A stretch of DNA of 64,000 nt, taken from the NCBI GenBank assembly GCA_036435485.1, contig CM071595.1:4898001-4962000 (forward strand), written 5' to 3'. Position 1 is the stretch's first letter. Each line of letters begins with the position of its first letter. Below the pieces are notes generated by a model. It saw nothing but the letters and a program-made list of their open reading frames with translations. It was not told the origin of the DNA and made no database searches. Source of the stretch: Saposhnikovia divaricata (Eukaryota > Streptophyta > Magnoliopsida > Apiales > Apiaceae). Position numbers and translations under genes: made by a program. Below, piece after piece: positions 1-9,816 of this stretch.

Positions 1-777
1 AATTTTATCATCTGTATGCTTGATTCTGAGAAATATTAATGCAAGTACGATTTTATCAAAAATAAAATAAAATTATAGAGAGTATGGAGTCTGAGATATA
101 TCTCATGTAAGTTCCCTAAGATAGTATAATTTTATATGTAAATATGGATGGGCATTTTTGTAAATTAAAGATTTGTTTAAAATTTAATTAATTAGCCCTG
201 CGGGTCTAATAAATTTTAAAGTGAATCTTAGGAAAGTTCCCTGATGCTAATTTCAGGATCCTTTTTCTTTATATCACTTGACTCACAACAGATCTATATA
301 TTATAAATTAGTGGATAGCCCGTTCCTTAGGTTCGGTATCCATATTTAGGCTCGGATAAAATTTTATACTATATTTTGATCCATGGACTATCCATTTTAT
401 AGGTATGATATTAATTTTAGCTTTGTATTGGATCTAGATTATTATTTGACCAATGTTCAATTATGGAAATTTGTATATTAATTTTAAATATCATTAATGT
501 CCATTATATTTTTGGTAAGTTCAGTAATAAAAATTTTGAGTAAATCTTTCAATTTTGGTAATCTCATTAATACATATCATCACATGTCATAGATAACAAA
601 AGTTTGACTAAATTAACTTTTAAATATACTTATTATATTATATAAAATAGCATTTAATTGTACTAATATTAGTCGTTTCAAGATTTTATTATTTAATTTT
701 TATTAAAATATTTTGTTTATTTAATTTATCCTTATTATAATATATGAACATTTTTTATAAAATAATATTATGAAGTA

Positions 778-806
778 CCGTGTGCGTAGCACGGGATATA
801 ATCTAG
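778..806 (+). mobile_element. Helitron 3' terminus
   Basis: A 5-bp stem (CCGTG/CACGG) with a 7-nt loop is followed 8 nt later by CTAG and then T. This is the standard 3' end of a plant Helitron: a short GC hairpin, then CTRR, inserted between A and T. The element body would lie to the left. The matching 5' TC end cannot be placed, because bases 1-777 are AT-rich with no recognisable coding sequence. The family assignment is inferred from the terminus only. Confidence 0.6.
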
Positions 807-2240
807 TAATCTTAAAAGACAACAAATCAACAACAATCTTTTAAATTTTTTCAAAGATTCAATAAATTTATCTCGACAGGTCGCATATACTTTTTAAAAG
901 ATCTATCAAATAAGCATATTCCGAACTGGTATTGTTTCTTGCCCCCGCTGTAAAAGGTTGAGGGGAAAAAATAATTGATTCTCCAAGTGCAAACTAGTAT
1001 AGGTTCATCGTACAGATAAAGAATTACTGTACTATCTGGCATTTGAATTATTGTTAGCATGCACCAAAAGGAGAAGGCATCGTGTTTTTTAAACTGAAAA
1101 GAAAAAGAGAAAAGGCCTGATAATGAGCTTGCTATGACCTCTGTACGTAAAGAATTAAGGCGTGTGAAAATTGAAGAAACTAAACTGACCATGCACCTTG
1201 GCAAAAAAAAAAAAACTGACCATGCACCAATTATGAGGCAAATCTTAATTACGATTTATAAGTTATTTATTTTGAAAAAAATTGTATTTACATATTTTTT
1301 TTAGGAAAAAATGTGTATGAGAAGTTTAACATTCATTTTCTTGCAAAAATAAGTTATTTATTTCAGAAAAAAATACATATTTCCTAACTTTTTTTAAGAA
1401 TAAATAATTTATTTTTGAAAAATAATATTTCTCAAACGGGCCCTATAATTTTTTCGAAGGAACTTCAAATTACGTACTCAATTACAGCGAAACAAGCTAG
1501 GCCTTGAAAGAAATTAGACGACATGGATACGTCATTTGTCGTTGTAAGTCGGAGATTGGAGACTGATGTTTGATGGGGGTCTTAATCTAATTTGTTGGTG
1601 ATCACATCAAATTTTGGTGGTCCAAGCTTACTACTTACCAAAGCTTAAAACGTACTATCCCCGCTTTACTCATGGACATCACGGGCCCCTAATCAACCTC
1701 CCACCATTAGCAGCTTCTTAACTATCTGTTATCTCTAACAAATTTCGTAGGATCAGGACGTAAGATCCGGACATCGAATTATCAAAAAAAATACTTTGTA
1801 CGATTTTACACATACATAAAGAATATGTTGTGATTTCGTTTAGTACTTTATAATTTCCCTAAAATTCCTTACGTTGCAAAAATTAAATATTGATGATACG
1901 CAGATATCATGTCTAGGAAGACTGAATCTCTTTTACTAAAAGAAATAAGTGAAAGAGATGATGTTATGCTCTGTTTTGCAACTCTTACAATCGAGTTTTC
2001 ATTTGTAAAATATATACATTTATAAGTTACTTATAAGGAACTTCAACGCGGAACATATATACACCATTCAAATGATTAGAATATAATTTTACAACTTGAA
2101 GTCATGAACTAGGCAAAAAACAGTATAAGTTGATGTTATTTAAAATTTCAAAATCTCAACTATTACATGGAAGACGAGGAAACCATATAAGGAACTTGGA
2201 ATGGATTCTAATTTTACTTTTGACAGTTCTTGATGTCGTA
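807..2240. other. Intergenic, no recognised gene
   Basis: AT-rich DNA with no recognisable coding region. A 117-codon frame on the minus strand (851-1204) resembles nothing known and is probably chance. The only structured feature is the small poly(A) insertion at 1182-1228. Confidence 0.5.
1182..1228 (+). mobile_element. Ultra-short poly(A) insertion with 16-bp direct repeats
   Basis: The 16-bp direct repeat AAACTGACCATGCACC occurs at 1182-1197 and 1213-1228. Between the copies are only 15 nt: TTGGC followed by A residues. A target-site duplication plus a terminal A-tract is the signature of LINE-machinery insertion, but almost nothing of the inserted template is left. Three similar insertions lie at 9314, 17538 and 20345. 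Confidence 0.55.
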
Positions 2241-2954
2241 TCAATGCTCTAAAATTTGAATGAAAATAGAGTATAACATTACGAAAAGAGCAAATTTTCT
2301 AATCATGAACGTTGAACTCGAGGTTCCACTGTTACTGCTGTGCTTCACGATGGTACCATTAAAATCACCGCTTGTGGCATTAATCTTAGTATGATCAAGC
2401 AGGTGCAGCTTTCCTTTAGCATTCAAATTCGCGTCCTCCAAGTCATGCTTCCCCGGTGTTTCACCGTCTATGACAGAGCCACCGACTTGCCACACCTGGT
2501 TCACAACTTTCGTATTCTCTGGCAATGCTAGTGTGGCAAATATTCTCATAATTCCATTAGAATATTCAGCAGATAAATCCGAAACATTAAATAAAATTTC
2601 CGACCTAACAATTGTTTCGTAGGAGCTAATATTGTAGGTGTTGGCAGACATTGATCCATCGGGTTGTCTAAATGCGATCAAAGACTGAGCCCCGATCATT
2701 CCTGCAGCGGATGGATTGATGGCCCATGAAATCCATCCGCTAGGTGTTACCGAAGAGAGAAAGGCAATGGAAAGCGATGATTTCGACAAATGGTAAGTCC
2801 AGTGGAGGTAAGAGTTTAGGGTAGGAAGATCAATGCAGTTTTTGTAGAGGTTGTGGTTTGTCAAGTTTTGGGAAGTGCAGGTGAGGGAATGCGATATGGG
2901 AAATGAAATGTGTAGTAAAAGAAGCGAGTATTGGAAAAACTGAAGAAATGCCAT
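2241..2954 (-). CDS. AIR12-like GPI-anchored DOMON protein
   Basis: A single-exon gene for a 237-residue protein; the start codon at 2954 is a true ATG. It has a signal peptide (about residues 1-23, hydrophobic core LLLLHISFPI), a DOMON domain (about residues 45-165) and a serine-rich linker. It ends in a hydrophobic tail (about 213-235) typical of a GPI-attachment signal. Met86 and His170 sit where AIR12 proteins bind b-type heme, and several N-glycosylation sites (NIS, NVS, NAT, NGT) fit a secreted protein. AIR12 proteins are apoplastic plasma-membrane cytochromes b thought to take part in redox exchange at the cell surface. There is no cytochrome b561 membrane domain, so this is the short AIR12 form rather than a CYB561-DOMON fusion. 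The gene looks intact, and the family call is firm. Confidence 0.86.
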   Translation of the reverse strand: MAFLQFFQYSLLLLHISFPISHSLTCTSQNLTNHNLYKNCIDLPTLNSYLHWTYHLSKSSLSIAFLSSVTPSGWISWAINPSAAGMIGAQSLIAFRQPDGSMSANTYNISSYETIVRSEILFNVSDLSAEYSNGIMRIFATLALPENTKVVNQVWQVGGSVIDGETPGKHDLEDANLNAKGKLHLLDHTKINATSGDFNGTIVKHSSNSGTSSSTFMIRKFALFVMLYSIFIQILEH

Positions 2955-3670
2955 ATGTTTATCTGTTTCTCTAAGGGGAAAAAATTAAGAGGACGTTGAA
3001 GAAATGATGGGATTGTTATATGTAAATATGATGAAGTTTGCACGAATAGAATGTGAAAACTGAATTTAGAAGCATGTATTGGTTGCATGGACGTATACTC
3101 AAATGTTTCATACATGCATGAACAGTGATTACAGAGTACAATTGTACAAGTACAGTCATATAGATGATAATTGATGAGGGCCGAGTAGCGAAGCCCAAAA
3201 TGGAATTATGAATGTGATGCACTCGGCCCAAATGATTTGGGCTGACTTATCTCAACCCTAGCAACTAGTACTCAGTTGGGATGGTATCATATGAGGCGGG
3301 AATTCGAAGATTTTTCGGTTACGGACCAAGAAACGGAGATAATTTAAAAAAAAATCGGGGACTGAATCGGGGTCGGGTTTCTATGTCTTTCCGATCTCAA
3401 CTCGGTCCTTGCATGAGTTTTGCTATTATCATTTTATTTCGATGTTTTGGATTATGGTTACTACATATTTGGTTTTCACATGTTACTTTGAACTTCTTTG
3501 GTACTAAGGGTAACAATTGGTTTATGTAAAATTCTTATTGTTAAATACAATTGTTTGTTCGTTGAATGCACTCGTAGAGATTAAGTAAATATCACATAGA
3601 TCAGAAGTTCGTATGTAATACGAGGTTAATTAAATAAAAAACAAATATTATATTTTACTAAATTTAAACC
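2955..3670. other. Intergenic, no gene recognised
   Basis: This is the upstream flank of the AIR12-like gene, which would hold its promoter. No confident TATA box was assigned. Several short open frames on both strands overlap one another and have no recognisable motifs. Confidence 0.4.
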
Positions 3671-3705
3671 GGTGCGTAACATGGGAATATCACTAGTATT
3701 ATATT
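3669..3705 (+). mobile_element. Degenerate Helitron 3' end abutting a possible Helitron 5' end
   Basis: The run ACCGGTGCGTAACATGGG is a decayed version of the hairpin seen at 778-794. It is followed by CTAG (3693-3696) and T. Nine bases later, TCTTATATATAATAAGCG (from 3705) resembles plant Helitron 5' ends. This suggests one Helitron ends and another begins here. No Rep/helicase coding sequence is visible, so both would be non-autonomous. Confidence 0.4.
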
Positions 3706-4809
3706 CTTATATATAATAAGCGTGAGAGTGATCTTATTCATAATTTTCATCACTGTACTACCAAAATAATCTCAACCGTCGAATCTAATATTTTTAAAAA
3801 TAGACGATTAAAATTATATCATATTAAAAGAGAAAATTATAATATAAAATGTATATAATTAGAAAATGTTGCATTAGAAGTGAAATTTAGAAAGAAAATT
3901 ATAATCTAAAAAGAATATAATTAAAAAGGTTGCATTAGAATCGAATTTTAAAAAGAAAATCATAATCTGAAAAGTATATAATTAAAAATGTTGTATTAGA
4001 ATTGAATGTGTTTATTTTTTCATTATTATTAAAAAAATCATATTTACTATTTGGGATATATTTTGAGATCTAGAAATCACATTTGGATGATTTTACAATC
4101 TACACGAAACTCATAAAATTGTCTTTAATTTAGTGATGATTTTATAATTATTATTCAAATGGAAACACTCAGAATCTCAAGATAAAATATAATAACGAAT
4201 TTTTGCGTTAATCCTATTCATTGTAGAAGACATACATTGATCTATTCATTGTAGAAAACCTAATTATATATGATTTAAATCATTGACATATACCTTTTCG
4301 TATTTCAATATAAATACACTTTTTAAATCATTAACATACATCTTTTTGCATTTCAATATAAACAGGTGAAAGTTGTTGGATCTAACATAATTTTTTTTTT
4401 TTTAATGTTAGATCCAACAGTTTTCATCTATTTATTTTAAGATCTAACGATTCTTATTTATTTTCTCGTACGGAGGACCACACTACCGATTATCAAAGTT
4501 TTGGATAAAATCTCTCTTACACTTATTATTAAAATTGTATTTGATTGTTAGTAGAGCAATCTTCAAATAATAACAAGGGTATTTTGATAATCAAAACAAA
4601 TTATAAGTAGAATTCGTAAATCGAATAGAATTTTCAACGTAAAAAATCGTCAAGTTCTTCTCTTTTTTGTTTTGCTTAGGTTTATTGAAAAATAATTGAT
4701 AAACTAAACTATTACTAAATTAAAGATTATTTTGTTAATTTCACGTGGACTGTAAAATCGTTCAAATCAAATTTTAAGAATTCAAGATAGAGTATAAATA
4801 TTAAATCGA

Positions 4810-4836
<27 letters not shown>
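3706..4836. other. AT-rich repeat-derived DNA
   Basis: No coding region is seen. Three related blocks of about 60 bp (around 3830-4000, with repeated GTATATAATTA and GTTGCATTAGAA) suggest decayed tandem repeats. A short perfect hairpin lies at 4375-4418. A (TA)n microsatellite runs from 4810 to 4836 into the next element. Confidence 0.4.
4375..4418. repeat. 14-bp perfect inverted repeat around a T-tract
   Basis: GTTGGATCTAACAT (4375-4388) and its exact reverse complement (4405-4418) flank a T-rich loop of 16 nt. The same GATCTAAC word recurs at about 4441. It could be a fold-back element end or a small hairpin; no target duplication was found. Confidence 0.5.
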
Positions 4837-4840
<4 letters not shown>

Positions 4841-5210
4841 CTTGTTTAAATAGAAACTAACTTAGAATAGAAACTAGAAACGAAACCTAAATTAAATATT
4901 TCAAGCTAATCTAATGACCAAATTAGGGGTACTCCAATACAAAAAACGTTTAAAATTATTATCTCTATTCAACTAAAATATAAAAAATTAAAAAATTAAA
5001 AAAAGTTACTGTTCACGTGATGACGTGGCACGTGAACAGTAACCTTTTTTTTTTAAATTTTTTTTTATATTTTTGTTGAATAGAGCCAAGAATTTTAAAC
5101 GTTTTTTGTGAAGGTGCCCCTAGCGGGGCCATTAAAATAAATGAAATCTAATTTATTTAGTGTAGGTTTCTAGTTTCTATTCTAAGGTTGGTTTCTATTT
5201 GAACGCTAAC
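4837..5210. mobile_element. Fold-back MITE with a G-box palindrome at its centre
   Basis: The two ends are long imperfect inverted repeats: GTTTAAATAGAAACTAAC on the left matches the complement of the right end, and the match extends over roughly 70 bp. Both outer flanks are TA microsatellite, so the target duplication is hidden. The centre is a perfect 15-bp inverted repeat, GTTACTGTTCACGTG and its complement, around the 9-nt loop ATGACGTGG. There is no coding capacity. The neighbour at 5222-5743 shares its subterminal and central sequences. Confidence 0.65.
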
Positions 5211-5221
5211 TTATATATATA

Positions 5222-5743
5222 GGGGGCTACTCCAATACAAGCCTCCTTAAAATACAAACCTACAAACCAAGCATAATCTAATATTTCAAACTAATCTAAT
5301 GACGAAACTAGGAGTATCCCAATACAAAAAACGTTTAAAATACTTGGCTCTATCCAACCAAATAAATAAATAAATCACTGTTCACGTGATGACGTGACAG
5401 TGGATTTCACTGGTTAACGGTGCTTCCAACCTTCTTGTACGGCGTTTCGCGCCTTTATCATTCTAAAGTTGTAAGGAATGACAATCAATGCTAAAGGCAA
5501 TAGACGATTGACGGGTGTGTCGAGAGCCTTCGACCCTCATGACTACCTAACTCATCCGTTTACTGTCTTAAATGCTTCGCATTTCCACGGCAAGATTTTT
5601 ATTTTTTATTTTTGTTGGATAGAGCCAATTATTTTAATCATTTTTTGTGAAGGTACCCTTGGCGGGAACCTTAGAATAGATGAAATATAATTAATTTAGT
5701 GTTGGTTTGTATTTTAAAAGTGGTTTGTATTTGAGCACTTGCC
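5222..5743. mobile_element. Related fold-back MITE carrying an unrelated internal segment
   Basis: The inverted ends are about 40 bp (AATACAAACC motifs on both sides). Long stretches are shared with the element at 4837-5210, including TAATCTAATGACS and AATACAAAAAACGTTTAAAA, and the central TTCACGTGATGACGTG. Between about 5398 and 5592 is a block with balanced base composition that the sister element lacks. It looks like captured host DNA; a 70-codon frame crosses it but was not recognised. Confidence 0.6.
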
Positions 5744-5979
5744 TATATATATATAATTTTTTAACAATAATTTGATAGATAAATTAATAACATATAAAAT
5801 TAAAAGAATTTATAAAATTATAAATATTAAAAAAGTATCGTGCTTTAGTTTACATAAAACACCGACGCAGTTTTGTTTTTCGACCGGTTACAATTTGCTT
5901 GGGCCTTATGTTTGCTTGGGCCTTACATTATACTAACAGCATTATAATTGCACATAAATCGAATGAATATACATATATA

Positions 5980-6428
5980 GAGTCCCCTTCTAGAGAGAAT
6001 TTGTTATATAGAGAATATGAGAGAACAATATATTTTTTCTGATTCTACAATAGAATCAGTTTTTTTTACCAAAAATGTTTTCAAAAATAAAAAATGTCCC
6101 TGCCACGTCGTTACTGCTGACGTGGCAGTGTCACGTCATCTGCCACGTCATCACTGCTGACGTGACAGTGCAGTGTCACGTCATCAGTGACGTCATCATT
6201 GATAACGTGTCATTACCACGTGGCACTACCACATCAGTAGTGATGACGTCAGCAGTGACACGTCAGCAGTCCTGCCACGTCATCATTTGGTTCTATTACA
6301 GAATCAGAACTTTGGTGTTTTTTTTATTATAGAACCAAAAAAAAAAACTTTGATTCTACTGTAGAATCAAAAAATTAGTAGTTCTCTCATATTCTCTATA
6401 TAAGTAGATTCTGTTTAGAATAATGACC
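5980..6428 (-). mobile_element. Mutator-like fold-back element with 12 ACGT cores (copy 1)
   Basis: A 449-bp non-autonomous element. The termini GAGTCCCCTTCTAGAGAG (left) and the complement of GGTCATTATTCTAAAC (right) are the same pair found inverted at 48268-48770. Both ends carry long TIRs (TATAGAGAATATGAGAGAAC, then a block with TGATTCTAC and TAGAATCA). Flanking 10-mers TACATATATA and TACATACATA differ at one base, which fits the 9-11 bp duplications of Mutator-like elements. The core (about 6103-6281) is an array of TGACGTGGCA/TGCCACGTCA-like words with 12 ACGT cores. There is no transposase. The right edge is 68 bp from the ATG of the downstream protease gene. Confidence 0.75.
6397..6403 (+). 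promoter_or_regulatory. Candidate TATA box inside a transposon TIR
   Basis: TATATAA lies in the right TIR of the element at 5980-6428, 94 bp upstream of the protease ATG at 6497. Plant transcription usually starts about 30 bp downstream of TATA. That would place the 5' end near 6430, exactly at the element border, with a leader of about 65 nt. Position and motif are seen; use as a promoter is inferred. Confidence 0.4.
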
Positions 6429-6496
6429 TACATACATACTCCCTCCATCTGCAAATACATCTCGAGTATATACTTAATACTTACAATTGGATAAAG

Positions 6497-7497
6497 ATGG
6501 ATAAAGAGCGAATGGTGATTGATTATCCTAATTGGTGGGATGTGGTGAAGGATTGGCAAGCTGTGTTGCCTCCCTCCCCGATTCAGGATGACAGCAATCA
6601 GTGCTGGAGTCTCTGTGTTGGTGATTGTGTAAAAGATGTGGCGTATCTTGAAAAAAACCCTCTTCCAGACGAGATATCAAACAGCGAGATGAGTGATTGG
6701 TTGCCGTTCATGAAGATCTTTTTCAACATGAATGAAAATCCTACTGCTCATGCTGTTAATTCAACTATGTGGCCTGCATACGACCAAACCAATGGGTGCG
6801 GAGCATCTATGCCTTACATATTTCAATATTTAAGGTGTTTCGGTACGCACTTTAAGAAAAATTACAAATACAAATATGAGCAGCCTCTACTAGCAAATAG
6901 TAATTTCACTATGTTTTCCATGGAGAAATTTCATCGTATTAGAACATCTGCACCCAAAAGAGTATTTATCAATACTTTTAGACTTGTGGATAGTAAGACG
7001 GCCACCCCAGTAGTAATGAAGAATCACCCTGTAGTGGGAACTTTGTTTTCAAGCTATCCCGAGTTTAAAGATTATAACTTTGGTCAAAGTTTTCACTGTC
7101 TCTCCAACACAGTGGAAACTTTGACCAAAGTTATAATCTTTAAACTCGGGATAGCTTGAAAACAAAGTTCCCACTACAAAATTATAACTTTTGCGAAGGC
7201 CTTTCTCCAATTCGACCCATAGATGAAAAAACAAAATTGCCCCATCCTCCAGATCATATCGTTTACATTGTAGGCTATGGATTTGTCAAAAAAGGCAAGG
7301 AGAAAACTGAATGTTTTTTAGTTAAAAATACATGGGGGGAGGATTGGGGATTTCACGGATTAGCAATGGTTCCGGTGACGTTATTTTCACATGTGGGCTA
7401 TCCCAAAGGAGTGACAGTGCGTGACTCGCACATAATCAAAGAAAACGATTACCATTTAGAGGATACTTTCAACAAAATTCATGGAATGCATAAATAA
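6497..7497 (+). pseudogene. Papain-like (C1A) cysteine protease, split by a hairpin
   Basis: A first frame (6497 to about 7030) begins at ATG. It carries NQCW, matching the active-site Cys-Trp of papain (Cys36), and Gly-Cys-Gly-rich C1 sequence. A second frame (about 7178-7497) carries the catalytic His (PPDHIVYIVGYG, codon near 7255) and the Asn/Trp motif VKNTWGEDWG. Together they make one small C1 peptidase without the usual signal peptide and long inhibitory propeptide. The two halves are in different frames and separated by a 147-bp hairpin (7031-7177) copied from the gene itself. Translation from the ATG stops before the His/Asn half, so no active enzyme is expected. The first half also lacks the full QGxCGSCWAF context, so the gene may have been divergent before disruption. 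A spliced transcript that removes the hairpin cannot be excluded. Confidence 0.72.
7031..7177 (+). repeat. 147-bp near-perfect hairpin (69-bp arms)
   Basis: Arms 7031-7099 and 7109-7177 are reverse complements with one mismatch in 69 bp; the loop is the 9 nt CTCTCCAAC. The left arm is ordinary protease coding sequence. Just after the right arm, ATTATAACTTTTGCG and TTTCTCCAA resemble the left arm and loop again. The structure therefore looks like a local inverted duplication made during replication or repair, not a transposon. Transcription through it would give an RNA with a 69-bp duplex. Confidence 0.9.
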
Positions 7498-8028
7498 TTG
7501 TGATATTGTAATGAAATTAAGGCTCATACCTTTACTATTGTGTATTAGTGTAAGTTGATTTTGGTTGAGCCCTACTTGTTTTGTGTTATGTTATATTCGC
7601 TCTAATCTTTTGTAATCATGTTCAAGTCACCATTTGCCGGATGCTTTTAGCACAACTATTTTCATAAGTTTTTGTTATACTCCTTTTAATTTTTTTGTCA
7701 TTGCTTTTCATTTTTTCAAAGGTTTGATCCATACATTGTTGTTCCCTCTACTTCTGCAACATGTACACGGCCTAGGATATGATGCTAGGGATGTTTGGGG
7801 TCCATTTTTCTGTCGATATAATGTAAAATATTTTGCGATCGGATAAATATTTATTGATGCACCTATATATGACTATGCTAAGTTTTTTTTATCCATAGTA
7901 TTTGGTAAATTGTGAATTTTTTATTTTCAGCTTCTCCCAAATGCATAATAAGCCTATTTCTGGTACATTGACTTTAAGAATGTATTACATTACTTGGCAG
8001 GAAAAAAATAGAGAAACTAAAGAATGTA
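7498..8028. other. 3' flank of the protease, no gene recognised
   Basis: T-rich DNA consistent with a 3' UTR and intergenic spacer. A 70-codon frame at 7634-7846 has no recognisable motif. Confidence 0.4.
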
Positions 8029-8331
8029 CTCCCTCCGTCCCAACGATTTGTTATCGTTTGCTTTTAACACGGAGACCAAGAATTAAGATTAAAATAAGTG
8101 AAGTAGTGGGTATAATAGTGATTTTATTGTTAAAATAAATGAAGTAGTGGGTGTAATAGTGATTTTATTGTTAAAATAAGTGAAGTAGTGGGTGTAATAG
8201 TGTAAAGTATTGTTAAAATAAGTGAAGTAGTGGGTGTAATAGTGTTAAAACTTACCATTTTAGGAAACGTAAAGAATTGGTTGGAACGTCCCAAAAAGGA
8301 AAGTGTAAACAATTGGTTGGGACAGAGGGAG
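8029..8331. mobile_element. Stowaway-type MITE with internal ~41-bp tandem repeats
   Basis: CTCCCTCCGTCCCAAC at the left matches the complement of the right end (GGTTGGGACAGAGGGAG), and the element is flanked by TA on both sides. These are the classical Stowaway (Tc1/mariner) hallmarks. The centre (about 8099-8243) has nearly four copies of a ~41-bp unit containing GTGAAGTAGTGGGTGTAATAGTG. Confidence 0.85.
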
Positions 8332-9313
8332 TATTACATTAGGATGCTCTGTTGCTGTTTTGTTGGATTAAATAGTTGTGATAGTTGGAACTTTTATCAT
8401 AAATATACGATACTCTTACACTTTATTAGTTGTGAATTACACTTGTACTTTGTCAATAAGCTTGTTCGAATATATGTACGGCCATGTTCCACTACAAACC
8501 TGCTAGAAACTACCTACACAATATAACAAATCACTGGTCTCAGTTATTCAAAATTACAAATCATTAATTTATATTGGAATTAACACTTATAGTTTATGGA
8601 CCGGGTGGTGTGTCTCCGAATTGGAACCAACAAGTAGATGATGAGAATGAGCCGACTTATTACATTGTTCTGGCTTCAGTTAGTTAGCAGGTGAACTGAC
8701 ATATGAGGGGGTTCGATACTGCCCTGCTGCTATTATTATTCTGTTTGTAAGCTTGCTTGCTTTTTTCAGTGTCATAGTTTATGGAGCTATAGACAATAGT
8801 ATCCTCCCTTGTGTTCCGGAAAGATGATTTTGATTTGCCTATTTCAGTTTTCTTCATCACCTTATTGTTGCTACACATTTTATGATTTTCTCTAGTGAAG
8901 AGATAACTGGATCACCAAGCAGTTTTGTGATTGTGTTCACTTTCCTTGCATTTGGTAAGATTGCTACCACCACCTGTGTTGAAGGTATCAATATCATTGT
9001 CATCTTGTACCTTCTCCTCCTCAGAAGCTTTAGCACCTATATAACATAGTTTTTGTCCTTCAAACTGAACCTATAAAACAGAGGTTTAGAACTTCCCTTC
9101 TTTTGCATTTTAATGGTTTTTTTTTCATTTGTGTAATTTTGTTTTGAATTTCCAAAAAGCACAGGATGTTCTAAAAAAGCTCAACAGTCTCGGAATCACT
9201 CTCATCTCTTTTTAATTGTGTAGTATGAGGAACTTATAGTAGGTTATTGTAGGGAATGGAAAGCAAATGATGGGTAATTCACAAAGCAATTCACGATGTT
9301 TGATGGTCAGGTC
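8332..9313. other. Intergenic with exon-like fragments
   Basis: No complete gene is found. On the minus strand, 9070-8912 is an open 53-codon segment preceded by an acceptor-like TTTTATAG and ending in TGA; its product is acidic and lysine-rich (for example KASEEEKVQDDND). On the plus strand a short open stretch around 8610-8685 ends in the residues YYIVLASVS before a stop. Neither has a recognisable partner exon, so they may be gene remnants or chance. Confidence 0.25.
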
Positions 9314-9363
9314 AATGATAGATATTAGTATTTAGCAAAAAAAAAAAAAATGATAGATATTAG
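9314..9363 (+). mobile_element. Ultra-short poly(A) insertion with 15-bp direct repeats
   Basis: AATGATAGATATTAG occurs at 9314-9328 and again at 9349-9363, exactly repeated. Between them is TATTTAGC followed by 12 A. The architecture matches the insertion at 1182-1228: perfect target duplication, a few bases ending in GC, and an A-tract. Confidence 0.55.
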
Positions 9364-9816
9364 AATTCATGATTAACAAAATGACACATGTCTTTCTATG
9401 ATTGGTTATGAAGATAATAATGTAAATGAACCCTCCTGCGTTCATATTAGCCATCCAATTAAAATCCATATTTGCCACCTCATTTTGAAGAAATTTTTGG
9501 GAATAATTTTTTGGTTCGCTGACATTACTTTTACTTATGTATATTGGGGTAATCAAAGTCGATTACCCCTTCAATTAACTATATATTCATATCGAAAAAC
9601 ATTGTCGTTTCTGGTATCTCATTATCAATCAAACCAGGACATGTGTTACCCAAGGTACTATGTGAAAACCATGTTTTAAAAAGCTACCAGGCTCTTGCTC
9701 AAGCAATTGGTCTTCAGCATGTAACATACTTGGCAGATGCATCAAATTTTGAATGCTTAAGTTGTTCATCCTATAAACACAATGGATGTAGGTTTGCAAC
9801 ATAAATGAACTCCTAA

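Noticed and set aside
851..1204. 117-codon open frame on the minus strand
   Set aside because: No recognisable domain, no splice context, and it overlaps a poly(A) insertion. Probably chance.
6075..6332. 85-codon frame through the ACGT array
   Set aside because: It is a translation of the palindromic repeat and does not resemble a protein.
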